In this document: piece by piece, positions 11,963-26,100 of the stretch
Layout of the letters: the number at the start of each line of letters is the position of its first letter
Position numbering within the stretch: the first letter of the stretch is position 1
NCBI GenBank assembly: GCA_032622095.1
Contig: CP136064.1
Coordinates: 250,267,827-250,331,826, forward strand
Source of the DNA: Siphonodentalium dalli
Lineage: Eukaryota > Mollusca > Scaphopoda > Gadilida > Siphonodentaliidae
DNA length: 64,000 nt
Direction: 5' to 3'
Notes under the pieces: model-generated
Told to the model about the DNA's origin: nothing
Database searches by the model: none
What the model saw: only the letters and a program-made list of their open reading frames with translations
Position numbers and translations under genes: made by a program

Positions 11963-13674
11963 AAAATAATCGAAAAAGGGCCATAACTCTGTCAAAATAT
12001 ATTGGACCAACATCCGGATAGCATTATTTTTAGTAGACCTTAGATGCCTACATTCGCTAGAGATTTCGCGGTCCTCCTCCCATTAGTTTCTGAGTATTTC
12101 CAATTAAACAGAAAACGGCCGCAGTAGAAAAACAATATACTTCCTTGGTTACACCATGGAAGTATAATAATAGGGCAAATCATGAGCTCAATAAATCGCA
12201 GTTAAGGGACGGAAAATATGAATTAGGATGATTATATCTTTCCCTTAACATGTGTGGGTTGATCTCAAGTGTTTGGGAGTGACCCCACCCCTGCCTCGAA
12301 ATTGGGTGACGGGATTGGGAAATAGTCAAACCCGGCCCAAAAATGCGAATTTTGAGAGCCCGTAACTCCGTTATTTTCCAATGGATTTAAAAATTGTTTT
12401 GAGTATTGTGATCAGCTACTTACATTGATTATTTGTTATAAATTTTGTCTGATTCAGAGACGAATAACATTTTGTTTATTGGAAAGAATACGGGCCCACA
12501 TTCAAAGTTTGAGGGCCCAAATCTCCGCCATTTTTTAACGGATTTACAATCTGTTTTCAGTTTTATGATCAACGTGTATGGTATATGTTATATATCAAGT
12601 TTCATATGATTCGGAGACGAAATAAATTTTGGTACCCCGGACCACCCCTCCCCTGACCCACAACACTGAACCGACACTGGCAAAATTTGGCTCATCGCGT
12701 GCTCTCTTCAGACCGCACGCATTGGCGTATCAGTTGACATCCAAAGTTTGACATCTTCGGAGGAGATGTAATCACAAGCATATGGGGCCAAATTTGCATT
12801 GTTTGAAGGCCCACAACTCTGACATTTTTCAATGGATTTTCGAAATTCTTTCAGTTTTTAGATCGGTTGGCGGTATGGATGTTATATTCCAAGTTTCATC
12901 CGATTCGGAGAAGAATACAAAATTGGTACCCCGGACCACCCCTCCCCTGACCCACAACACTGAACCGACACTGGCAAAATTTGGCCCATCGCGTGCTCTC
13001 TTCAGACCGCACGCACTGGGATATCAGACGACATCCAAAGTTCGACATCTTCGGAGGAGATAGGGTCACAAGCACATGGGACCGACACTTGCAAACTTTG
13101 AGGGCCCGTAACTCTTGCATTTCTTCTCGGATTACAAAAATCCTTTCCGGTATGGGTTTGTTTTCGTTCAGGGAATCTACATACTTAAATAGATGAATGT
13201 CAATAATAAAAAAAAATTGCGAAAATATTGCCCCCACCCCAGTGTAAAACTATATGTCCCACCCTGTCAAATTTTCTTCCTCGGACTAAGCTGACAACGG
13301 TCAACACGACTACAAAAACCAAATACAGTTATCTGGAATGATACGGGAGGACAACAGAGTACAATAAAATAGAGGTTTGCCAACTATGGGCGGTAACTCT
13401 TCAGGGAAAGGGCGGACCCAAGTTTTTATGCCCGTGGGCAGTAGTGCATATCGAGATGTGCATACGGTCTAATTTTCGATGCTCTGCTTCTTATAATTTC
13501 CGAGATAATAAAATGACATTTTTTCAAATAAAGGGAGATAACTCCTCGGGGAAAACGCGGACAATATTCGTTATGCGACGATGGCATACAACTCTTTGAT
13601 CCCAAGATACGTACCAAGTTTTAGTGTGCTACTCCTGGTACTTTTCGAGTAATAAGGGTTGCAAAAGTGTCCAG

Positions 13675-13709
<35 letters not shown>

Positions 13710-13920
13710 AAAATAATCGAAAAAGGGCCATAACTCTGTCAAAATATATTGGACCAACATCCGGATAGCATTATTTTTAGTAGACCTTAGATGCCTACAT
13801 TCGCTAGAGATTTCGCGGTCCTCCTCCCATTAGTTTCTGAGTATTTCCAATTAAACAGAAAACGGCCGCAGTAGAAAAACAATATACTTCCTTGGTTACA
13901 CCATGGAAGTATAATAATAT
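7842..13920. repeat. Family A tandem array, 1747-bp unit, about 3.5 copies
   Basis: Identical sequence recurs at exactly 1747-bp spacing; for example the hairpin at 8638, 10385, 12132 and 13879. Each unit holds an (AAT)n microsatellite, a linker with GGGCCATAACTCTGTC, a hairpin with arms ATACTTCC/GGAAGTAT, and a body. The body contains degenerate sub-repeats about 296 bp apart, seen as the GGACCACCCCTCCCCTGACC block at about 9138 and 9434. Short open frames recur with the repeat but have no recognisable domains. They are not shared with the related A-type copy at 33.7 kb as conserved proteins, so they are treated as chance. The array enters mid-unit on the left, where 7760-7842 is a diverged relative. 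Units look identical, implying very recent amplification or homogenisation. Confidence 0.95.
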
Positions 13921-16900
13921 TGGAAAAAAATAAAAAATTGAATAACAATATACTTCCATATTAAAATATGGAAGTATAATAAGGGAATCGCGCGAAATTG
14001 ATTGGTATGTCGATAGTATGGTTTATTGACATTTCTGTGTTCAGTTTGAACGTTCTGATGTGACCTCCACCCATGCCTCGAAATTTGGTGACGTGGATAG
14101 AAAAGTCGCCATATCTCGGCCAATTTTTGAGATATCTAGCTAATTTTTGCGTCATTGTGTTCGTATTTGATGCCCCTATAATATTTACCTGGGTTTTGGT
14201 GAGGTATTGTGTCGATATTTTATAATGTAGGCCAATATGTATGTTGTTCTGTTCATACTTTTCGAATATCTCTCGCCTCTATCGACATAATACGGCAAGT
14301 AGGTAATCGTTTAGAAGTACTAGAAATTCCCCATCGAATGACACCAAACACGTGACGATTGGTTGAAGGAATTTAAATTCATAGTGCATTTTCTGTAAAC
14401 TTGAAAAAAATGAAGTGGCCACAATTTCTACATTTCTCAACCGATTCATAAAATTCACTCATAATGACACTCAGTACATCTTATAGATACTTCACAACAA
14501 TTTTGGTTCAAATCAGCGACAAAAAAAATTTGACAAATTTTGACCCCCCTCCCTAGAGCGGACAATTTTCATTGGATCTTGGTCAATATTTCACCATTTC
14601 ATCTTCTCTCTATGGACAAGACGCTCACATAAACCAAATCCAGTTTATGTGCGTCGTCTAGGAGGAGATAGAGTCAAAAGCACTTTCTCCTCAATTGATG
14701 TATGAATACAATATTCGATGGTCTGTAACTTGGACATTTTTCAACCGATTTCCAAAATTCTTTCAGGAGGATCATTAGTACGTCCTATAGATACACCACA
14801 GTAAAAATAGTTGAAATCATCGCAAAAAAAAAATTGCGAAAATTTTGCCCCCACCCAAACCCCAAAAATATAAGTCCGTCCCTGTTCAAAACTTTTTTTC
14901 GTATCAAGTTGCTAATGATCAACTGCATAGAAGATCTCAAATCTGGATACTTTACATGCCATAGCCAGACGTAGGATATGAAATAAATCGAGTTTTGCGA
15001 ACCATGGGCGACAACTCTGTGGCGAAAGCGCGGATATAAATTGTAATGCATTCACCCAATAGGACATAATGAGTTGTACATGTGGTCCAAATTTGGAGTC
15101 TCTGCTGCTCATACTTTTCGAGATACAGCATCCAAATTTTTCACAAAAGGGGAGATAACTCTGTAAATCAAGGGCGGACAATATCCTATATAGTCTATTG
15201 ACCTAGAATTAGTATAGGTCTATATACGTACGAAATTCCAGATCTCTATATATTGTACTTCCAGAGATATAAGAGTTACAAATTTGCTAAGAATAATAAT
15301 AATAATAATAATATTGGAAAAAAATAAAAAATTGAATAACAATATACTTCCATATTAAAATATGGAAGTATAATAAGGGAATCGCGCGAAATTGATTGGT
15401 ATGTCGATAGTATGGTTTATTGACATTTCTGTGTTCAGTTTGAACGTTCTGATGTGACCTCCACCCATGCCTCGAAATTTGGTGACGTGGATAGAAAAGT
15501 CGCCATATCTCGGCCAATTTTTGAGATATCTAGCTAATTTTTGCGTCATTGTGTTCGTATTTGATGCCCCTATAATATTTACCTGGGTTTTGGTGAGGTA
15601 TTGTGTCGATATTTTATAATGTAGGCCAATATGTATGTTGTTCTGTTCATACTTTTCGAATATCTCTCGCCTCTATCGACATAATACGGCAAGTAGGTAA
15701 TCGTTTAGAAGTACTAGAAATTCCCCATCGAATGACACCAAACACGTGACGATTGGTTGAAGGAATTTAAATTCATAGTGCATTTTCTGTAAACTTGAAA
15801 AAAATGAAGTGGCCACAATTTCTACATTTCTCAACCGATTCATAAAATTCACTCATAATGACACTCAGTACATCTTATAGATACTTCACAACAATTTTGG
15901 TTCAAATCAGCGACAAAAAAAATTTGACAAATTTTGACCCCCCTCCCTAGAGCGGACAATTTTCATTGGATCTTGGTCAATATTTCACCATTTCATCTTC
16001 TCTCTATGGACAAGACGCTCACATAAACCAAATCCAGTTTATGTGCGTCGTCTAGGAGGAGATAGAGTCAAAAGCACTTTCTCCTCAATTGATGTATGAA
16101 TACAATATTCGATGGTCTGTAACTTGGACATTTTTCAACCGATTTCCAAAATTCTTTCAGGAGGATCATTAGTACGTCCTATAGATACACCACAGTAAAA
16201 ATAGTTGAAATCATCGCAAAAAAAAAATTGCGAAAATTTTGCCCCCACCCAAACCCCAAAAATATAAGTCCGTCCCTGTTCAAAACTTTTTTTCGTATCA
16301 AGTTGCTAATGATCAACTGCATAGAAGATCTCAAATCTGGATACTTTACATGCCATAGCCAGACGTAGGATATGAAATAAATCGAGTTTTGCGAACCATG
16401 GGCGACAACTCTGTGGCGAAAGCGCGGATATAAATTGTAATGCATTCACCCAATAGGACATAATGAGTTGTACATGTGGTCCAAATTTGGAGTCTCTGCT
16501 GCTCATACTTTTCGAGATACAGCATCCAAATTTTTCACAAAAGGGGAGATAACTCTGTAAATCAAGGGCGGACAATATCCTATATAGTCTATTGACCTAG
16601 AATTAGTATAGGTCTATATACGTACGAAATTCCAGATCTCTATATATTGTACTTCCAGAGATATAAGAGTTACAAATTTGCTAAGAATAATAATAATAAT
16701 AATAATATTGGAAAAAAATAAAAAATTGAATAACAATATACTTCCATATTAAAATATGGAAGTATAATAAGGGAATCGCGCGAAATTGATTGGTATGTCG
16801 ATAGTATGGTTTATTGACATTTCTGTGTTCAGTTTGAACGTTCTGATGTGACCTCCACCCATGCCTCGAAATTTGGTGACGTGGATAGAAAAGTCGCCAT

Positions 16901-19900
16901 ATCTCGGCCAATTTTTGAGATATCTAGCTAATTTTTGCGTCATTGTGTTCGTATTTGATGCCCCTATAATATTTACCTGGGTTTTGGTGAGGTATTGTGT
17001 CGATATTTTATAATGTAGGCCAATATGTATGTTGTTCTGTTCATACTTTTCGAATATCTCTCGCCTCTATCGACATAATACGGCAAGTAGGTAATCGTTT
17101 AGAAGTACTAGAAATTCCCCATCGAATGACACCAAACACGTGACGATTGGTTGAAGGAATTTAAATTCATAGTGCATTTTCTGTAAACTTGAAAAAAATG
17201 AAGTGGCCACAATTTCTACATTTCTCAACCGATTCATAAAATTCACTCATAATGACACTCAGTACATCTTATAGATACTTCACAACAATTTTGGTTCAAA
17301 TCAGCGACAAAAAAAATTTGACAAATTTTGACCCCCCTCCCTAGAGCGGACAATTTTCATTGGATCTTGGTCAATATTTCACCATTTCATCTTCTCTCTA
17401 TGGACAAGACGCTCACATAAACCAAATCCAGTTTATGTGCGTCGTCTAGGAGGAGATAGAGTCAAAAGCACTTTCTCCTCAATTGATGTATGAATACAAT
17501 ATTCGATGGTCTGTAACTTGGACATTTTTCAACCGATTTCCAAAATTCTTTCAGGAGGATCATTAGTACGTCCTATAGATACACCACAGTAAAAATAGTT
17601 GAAATCATCGCAAAAAAAAAATTGCGAAAATTTTGCCCCCACCCAAACCCCAAAAATATAAGTCCGTCCCTGTTCAAAACTTTTTTTCGTATCAAGTTGC
17701 TAATGATCAACTGCATAGAAGATCTCAAATCTGGATACTTTACATGCCATAGCCAGACGTAGGATATGAAATAAATCGAGTTTTGCGAACCATGGGCGAC
17801 AACTCTGTGGCGAAAGCGCGGATATAAATTGTAATGCATTCACCCAATAGGACATAATGAGTTGTACATGTGGTCCAAATTTGGAGTCTCTGCTGCTCAT
17901 ACTTTTCGAGATACAGCATCCAAATTTTTCACAAAAGGGGAGATAACTCTGTAAATCAAGGGCGGACAATATCCTATATAGTCTATTGACCTAGAATTAG
18001 TATAGGTCTATATACGTACGAAATTCCAGATCTCTATATATTGTACTTCCAGAGATATAAGAGTTACAAATTTGCTAAGAATAATAATAATAATAATAAT
18101 ATTGGAAAAAAATAAAAAATTGAATAACAATATACTTCCATATTAAAATATGGAAGTATAATAAGGGAATCGCGCGAAATTGATTGGTATGTCGATAGTA
18201 TGGTTTATTGACATTTCTGTGTTCAGTTTGAACGTTCTGATGTGACCTCCACCCATGCCTCGAAATTTGGTGACGTGGATAGAAAAGTCGCCATATCTCG
18301 GCCAATTTTTGAGATATCTAGCTAATTTTTGCGTCATTGTGTTCGTATTTGATGCCCCTATAATATTTACCTGGGTTTTGGTGAGGTATTGTGTCGATAT
18401 TTTATAATGTAGGCCAATATGTATGTTGTTCTGTTCATACTTTTCGAATATCTCTCGCCTCTATCGACATAATACGGCAAGTAGGTAATCGTTTAGAAGT
18501 ACTAGAAATTCCCCATCGAATGACACCAAACACGTGACGATTGGTTGAAGGAATTTAAATTCATAGTGCATTTTCTGTAAACTTGAAAAAAATGAAGTGG
18601 CCACAATTTCTACATTTCTCAACCGATTCATAAAATTCACTCATAATGACACTCAGTACATCTTATAGATACTTCACAACAATTTTGGTTCAAATCAGCG
18701 ACAAAAAAAATTTGACAAATTTTGACCCCCCTCCCTAGAGCGGACAATTTTCATTGGATCTTGGTCAATATTTCACCATTTCATCTTCTCTCTATGGACA
18801 AGACGCTCACATAAACCAAATCCAGTTTATGTGCGTCGTCTAGGAGGAGATAGAGTCAAAAGCACTTTCTCCTCAATTGATGTATGAATACAATATTCGA
18901 TGGTCTGTAACTTGGACATTTTTCAACCGATTTCCAAAATTCTTTCAGGAGGATCATTAGTACGTCCTATAGATACACCACAGTAAAAATAGTTGAAATC
19001 ATCGCAAAAAAAAAATTGCGAAAATTTTGCCCCCACCCAAACCCCAAAAATATAAGTCCGTCCCTGTTCAAAACTTTTTTTCGTATCAAGTTGCTAATGA
19101 TCAACTGCATAGAAGATCTCAAATCTGGATACTTTACATGCCATAGCCAGACGTAGGATATGAAATAAATCGAGTTTTGCGAACCATGGGCGACAACTCT
19201 GTGGCGAAAGCGCGGATATAAATTGTAATGCATTCACCCAATAGGACATAATGAGTTGTACATGTGGTCCAAATTTGGAGTCTCTGCTGCTCATACTTTT
19301 CGAGATACAGCATCCAAATTTTTCACAAAAGGGGAGATAACTCTGTAAATCAAGGGCGGACAATATCCTATATAGTCTATTGACCTAGAATTAGTATAGG
19401 TCTATATACGTACGAAATTCCAGATCTCTATATATTGTACTTCCAGAGATATAAGAGTTACAAATTTGCTAAGAATAATAATAATAATAATAATATTGGA
19501 AAAAAATAAAAAATTGAATAACAATATACTTCCATATTAAAATATGGAAGTATAATAAGGGAATCGCGCGAAATTGATTGGTATGTCGATAGTATGGTTT
19601 ATTGACATTTCTGTGTTCAGTTTGAACGTTCTGATGTGACCTCCACCCATGCCTCGAAATTTGGTGACGTGGATAGAAAAGTCGCCATATCTCGGCCAAT
19701 TTTTGAGATATCTAGCTAATTTTTGCGTCATTGTGTTCGTATTTGATGCCCCTATAATATTTACCTGGGTTTTGGTGAGGTATTGTGTCGATATTTTATA
19801 ATGTAGGCCAATATGTATGTTGTTCTGTTCATACTTTTCGAATATCTCTCGCCTCTATCGACATAATACGGCAAGTAGGTAATCGTTTAGAAGTACTAGA

Positions 19901-20891
19901 AATTCCCCATCGAATGACACCAAACACGTGACGATTGGTTGAAGGAATTTAAATTCATAGTGCATTTTCTGTAAACTTGAAAAAAATGAAGTGGCCACAA
20001 TTTCTACATTTCTCAACCGATTCATAAAATTCACTCATAATGACACTCAGTACATCTTATAGATACTTCACAACAATTTTGGTTCAAATCAGCGACAAAA
20101 AAAATTTGACAAATTTTGACCCCCCTCCCTAGAGCGGACAATTTTCATTGGATCTTGGTCAATATTTCACCATTTCATCTTCTCTCTATGGACAAGACGC
20201 TCACATAAACCAAATCCAGTTTATGTGCGTCGTCTAGGAGGAGATAGAGTCAAAAGCACTTTCTCCTCAATTGATGTATGAATACAATATTCGATGGTCT
20301 GTAACTTGGACATTTTTCAACCGATTTCCAAAATTCTTTCAGGAGGATCATTAGTACGTCCTATAGATACACCACAGTAAAAATAGTTGAAATCATCGCA
20401 AAAAAAAAATTGCGAAAATTTTGCCCCCACCCAAACCCCAAAAATATAAGTCCGTCCCTGTTCAAAACTTTTTTTCGTATCAAGTTGCTAATGATCAACT
20501 GCATAGAAGATCTCAAATCTGGATACTTTACATGCCATAGCCAGACGTAGGATATGAAATAAATCGAGTTTTGCGAACCATGGGCGACAACTCTGTGGCG
20601 AAAGCGCGGATATAAATTGTAATGCATTCACCCAATAGGACATAATGAGTTGTACATGTGGTCCAAATTTGGAGTCTCTGCTGCTCATACTTTTCGAGAT
20701 ACAGCATCCAAATTTTTCACAAAAGGGGAGATAACTCTGTAAATCAAGGGCGGACAATATCCTATATAGTCTATTGACCTAGAATTAGTATAGGTCTATA
20801 TACGTACGAAATTCCAGATCTCTATATATTGTACTTCCAGAGATATAAGAGTTACAAATTTGCTAAGAATAATAATAATAATAACTAGAGG
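13921..20891. repeat. Family B tandem array, 1394-bp unit, 5 copies
   Basis: Five head-to-tail units recur at exactly 1394 bp. Each starts with ATTGGAAAAAAATAAAAAAT, then a perfect hairpin with arms ATACTTCCATAT/ATATGGAAGTAT, a body, and an (AAT)n tract at the end. The 3' half resembles family A: both have GCGAAAAT-TTGCCCCCACCC, a 'TGGGCG-ACAACTCT' block and a 'GGGAGATAACTC' block in the same order. A and B are therefore relatives. The array joins family A at an ATAATAAT junction and ends in AATAATAACTAGAGG at 20891. No coding capacity is recognised; the recurring 64-89 codon frames are repeat artefacts. Confidence 0.95.
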
Positions 20892-23127
20892 GGTAAAATT
20901 CTGGCCTGCAGAATTTTGATACTTCCATATAAATTCCCCATCCCCGATCACCATCCATAATTCAATCCTCCACCCACCGCTATTCAATCCTTACCCATAA
21001 ACCGCTTCATAACCCTGATATTTCGATAAGAACAACCTTAGTCGTAGCCGATCTATAATCACAACCCTTTCCATAGACATATCTACAGCACTTAACTCTA
21101 ACCCAATAAAATACCCTGAACATATTCATTACCCTCCCGCAAACCATATCCATAGCTATACATTGACCTTACCATAACCCTTTCGATAAGCATAGTCATA
21201 CATACACAAGTACCCAAAACCAAATCCTTTGTAAAACTGACACCGTCACAATTTTGACATTCACAATATCCACAACTGTAACCCAATTTATAAACCACAT
21301 CATGTCCATAACATTAACATTAAACATAACACTGATCTACACATATCAGTAATCATATACTTAATGTATTATATAGTCATCAGGGTATAAAATATTAAAT
21401 ATGAGTCGAAGAATTCTGACCGGAAATTATTCTATTGATTAATATTGATTTCATTTCGAATATCTACTGGTCTAAAAATGTGTGGTTGTTCAGCTAACGA
21501 ACAATAGTTGTTACTGTTACCAGTGACCAGGTCTGTTCCAAAAATAAATCAATAACTTGTCCCAATTAAACATCTCATTTCATAATGAAATATTTGAAAT
21601 AAATTCAATATGAGCTGATAGAAGTCTTTCCGGACAAGGGTCTTTAATTCATATTTATCATTTTGTATCCACAAAACTATTTCAAACTTGTTATTTAAAG
21701 AGTTAGTCATATTGTTAACCCTTCACATTAAATTTTATAACTGTATACTGTCATCCGGGAGTATTTTTCTACATGATAAGTGAATGCATGTAATATCTAT
21801 CAGGCACTTAATCTTGATTAACTCATTGGGCATTCATTTGAAAAGTTAAACAAATTCACCGAATTTACACGTGGATAGTACCGACCACATCCAATTTGTT
21901 TTATCTCAATTTCTCCATTTTGTTCTTTGCTAGTTTAACTTGAAGTTGCCAAAAGCCTCGACCAACCGATGCGTGTTCTCCGTTAGACGGATGGCTTTTA
22001 CACCACAGTCAAACTTTCAGGATGTATCTATTGTATACTGATGCAGATGCTCATACATTTCACTCACTCCTTCATTATCCTGCCTGAATTTCGACTTTTG
22101 CCATATATCGATGTAGGCTGTGTTCCTATGCATGTAGTATGTATTACGCTATATATCGTCGCCACGAGTGAATCATTTGCTCTAAAACTTAAGAAATCGC
22201 ACCAGTGTTGGGCGTTGGTATCCCTTATCACAACCACACGTCAACAAAATTTTATCTCCATATTTGATTTTTCCAAGTATTTTTATACTTTTGGTTTTTG
22301 TTGGAATTTGCCAATATGTACCCACCTGAACGCGAGCTGTCCGTTAGTCAGGTTGCTCTGTTAGTAGAGGGGTCAAACTTTGGGATATAAACAAAAATAT
22401 ATCAACGTACCTGCTCCTGCATTACCTCGCTCCTTCATTAACCCTTTCGGATTTGGCGAGAAAAATAGCTTAGTGATACAGCACTTAAATATACGTGTTA
22501 ACATTATAAAGCCTCGCCACGGGTAAACCTTCTACCTTAGGGCAAATTAAGCAGATATCGATAAGTTGCGCTTGGATACTATCTATCATATCCACTATTC
22601 AAAAAAATTTAATATCGATGTTTGATTTTTAGACAATTTTCCCCCCTTTGATTTTCGTTGGAAATTGCAAAAAGTCTGAACTCACCGGAAGCTAGCACGC
22701 TGTTTGATAGTTTACTGTTACAGTAGAGCTGTCAAACTTTGGGGGGCTACCTACGGGATAATGCAGTACCTGCTCCTACATTAACCTTGCTCATCAATTA
22801 GCCCGTTGGATTTGGCGCCAAAAATAAGTCATTTTTATTGTCGATGTCGTAGATCGGTAACGGTTTGGGAAAAAACTTAAAAATGGTATATTCCGGTGCG
22901 AATCACTCTTCCCATTCGGAAAATGCAATAAAAATATTATACCGCTGGACTTTTTTTTTGTTTGCAAAATCTGCCGTTTGCATCCGCCACCCGTCAGCCT
23001 GGTCTCACCACCCTCGGCCTGGTCTCACAACCCCGACCTGGTATCATTACCCAGCATGGTTTCGGCGCCTCCCCGGTTATGCTTCATCCTCTACCATGCT
23101 CCTTCATTAGCCGAATTATTTAATTTT
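20892..23127. repeat. D left arm, second copy, fused to the B' array
   Basis: This segment is a near-identical copy of 2035-4290, offset by about 18.86 kb with scattered substitutions. It includes small differences such as a shorter poly-T run near 22950 than at 4098. It starts directly after the AACTAGAGG that closes the preceding B array and runs without a break into a partial B' unit at 23128. It contains degenerate tandem sub-units with recurring phrases 'TACCTGCTCC-TACATTA' and 'GGATTTGGCG-AAAAATAG' about 360 bp apart. No protein gene was recognised. Confidence 0.9.
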
Positions 23128-26100
23128 CGATGGTCTGTAACTTGGACATTTCTCAACCGATTTACAAAATTCTTTCAGGAGGATCATTAGTACGTCCTAT
23201 AGATACACGACAGTAAAAATATTTGAAATCATCGCAAAAAAAAAATTGCGAAAATTTTGCCCCCACCCAAACCCCAAAAATATAAGTCCGTCCCTGTTCA
23301 AAACTTTTTTTCGTATCAAGTTGCTAATGATTAACTGCATAGAAGATCTCAAATCTGGATACCTTGCATGCCATAGCCAGACACAGGATATGAAATAAAT
23401 CGAGTTTTGCGAACCATGGGCGACAACTCTGTGGCGAAAGCGCGGACATAAATTGTAATGCATTCACCCAATAGGGCATAATGAGGTGCACATATGGTCC
23501 ATATTTGGAGTCTCTGCAGCTCATACTTTTCGAGATACAGCATCCCCATTTTTTCACAAAAGGGGAGATAACTCTGTAAATCAAGGGCGGACAATATCCT
23601 ATATAGTCTATTGACCTGGAATTAGTATAGGTCTATATACGTACGAAATTCCAGATCTCTATATATTGTACTTCCAGAGATATAAGAGTTACAAAATTGC
23701 TAAGAATAATAATAATAATAATATTGGAAAAAAATAATAAATTGAATAACAATATACTTCCATATTAAAATATGGAAGTATAATAATATTGGAAAAAAAT
23801 AATAAATTGAATAACAATATACTTCCATATTAAAATATGGAAGTATAATAAGGGAATCGCGTGAAATTGATTGGTATGTCGATATTATGGTTTATTGACA
23901 TTTCTGTGTTCAGTTTGAACGTTCTGGTGTGACCTCCACCCATGCCTCGAAATTTGGTGACGTGGATAGAAAAGTCGCCATATCTCGGCCAATGTTTGAG
24001 ATATCTTGCTAATTTTTGCGTCATTGTGTTCGTATTTGATGCCCCTATAATATTTACCAGGGTTTTGGTGAGGTATTGTGCCGATATTTTATAATGTAGG
24101 CCAATATGTATGTTGTTCTATTCATACTTTTCGAATATCTCTCGCCTCTATCGACATAATACGGCAAGTAGGTAATCGTTTAGAAGTACTAGAAATTCCC
24201 CATCGAATGACACCAAACACGTGACGATTGGTTGAAGGAATTTAAATTCATAGTGCATTTTCTGTAAACTTGAAAAAAAGGAAGTGGCCACAATTTCTAC
24301 ATTTCTCAACCGATTCATAAAATTCACTCATAATGACACTCAGTACATCTTATAGATACTTCACAACAATTTTGGTTCAAATCAGCGACCAAAAACAATT
24401 GACAAATTTTGACCCCCTCCCTAGTGCGGACAAATTTCATTGGACCTTGGTCAAAATTTCACCATTTCATCTTCTCTCTATAGATAAGACGCTCACATAA
24501 ACCAAATCCAGTTTATATGCGTCGTCTAGGAGGAGATAGAGTCAAAAGCACTTTCTCCTCAATTGATGTATGAATACAATGTTCGATGGTCTGTAACTTG
24601 GACATTTCTCAACCGATTTACAAAATTCTTTCAGGAGGATCATTGGTACGTCCTATAGATACACGACAGTAAAAATAGTTGAAATCATCGCAAAAAAAAA
24701 ATTGCGAAAATTTTGCCCCCACCCAAACCCCAAAAATATAAGTCCGTCCCTGTTCAAAACTTTTTTTCGTATCAAGTTGCTAATGATTAACTGCATAGAA
24801 GATCTCAAATCTGGATACCTTGCATGCCATAGCCAGACACAGGATATGAAATAAATCGAGTTTTGCGAACCATGGGCGACAACTCTGTGGCGAAAGCGCG
24901 GACATAAATTGTAATGCATTCACCCAATAGGGCATAATGAGGTGCACATATGGTCCATATTTGGAGTCTCTGCTGCTCATACTTTTCGAGATACAGCATC
25001 CCTATTTTTTCACAAAAGGGGAGATAACTCTGTAAATCAAGGGCGGACAATATCCTATATAGTCTATTGACCTAGAATTAGTATAGGTCTATATACGTAC
25101 GAAATTACAGATCTCTATATATTGTACTTCCAGAGATATAAGAGTTACAAAATTGCTAAGAATAATAATAATAATAATAATATTGGAAAAAAATAATAAA
25201 TTGAATAACAATATACTTCCATATTAAAATATGGAAGTATAATAAGGGAATCGCGTGAAATTGATTGGTATGTCGATATTATGGTTTATTGACATTTCTG
25301 TGTTCAGTTTGAACGTTCTGGTGTGACCTCCACCCATGCCTCGAAATTTGGTGACGTGGATAGAAAAGTCGCCATATCTCGGCCAATTTTTGAGATATCT
25401 TGCTAATTTTTGCGTCATTGTGTTCGTATTTGATGCCCCTATAATATTTACCAGGGTTTTGGTGAGGTATTGTGCCGATATTTTATAATGTAGGCCAATA
25501 TGTATGTTGTTCTATTCATACTTTTCGAATATCTCTCGCCTCTATCGACATAATACGGCAAGTAGGTAATCGTTTAGAAGTACTAGAAATTCCCCATCGA
25601 ATGACACCAAACACGTGACGATTGGTTGAAGGAATTTAAATTCATAGTGCATTTTCTGTAAACTTGAAAAAAAGGAAGTGGCCACAATTTCTACATTTCT
25701 CAACCGATTCATAAAATTCACTCATAATGACACTCAGTACATCTTATAGATACTTCACAACAATTTTGGTTCAAATCAGCGACCAAAAACAATTGACAAA
25801 TTTTGACCCCCTCCCTAGTGCGGACAAATTTCATTGGACCTTGGTCAAAATTTCACCATTTCATCTTCTCTCTATAGATAAGACGCTCACATAAACCAAA
25901 TCCAGTTTATATGCGTCGTCTAGGAGGAGATAGAGTCAAAAGCACTTTCTCCTCAATTGATGTATGAATACAATGTTCGATGGTCTGTAACTTGGACATT
26001 TCTCAACCGATTTACAAAATTCTTTCAGGAGGATCATTGGTACGTCCTATAGATACACGACAGTAAAAATAGTTGAAATCATCGCAAAAAAAAAATTGCG

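Noticed and set aside
7772-13617. 63-113 codon frames in family A units
   Set aside because: Same reason; the A-type copy at 33.7 kb does not keep them as one conserved protein.
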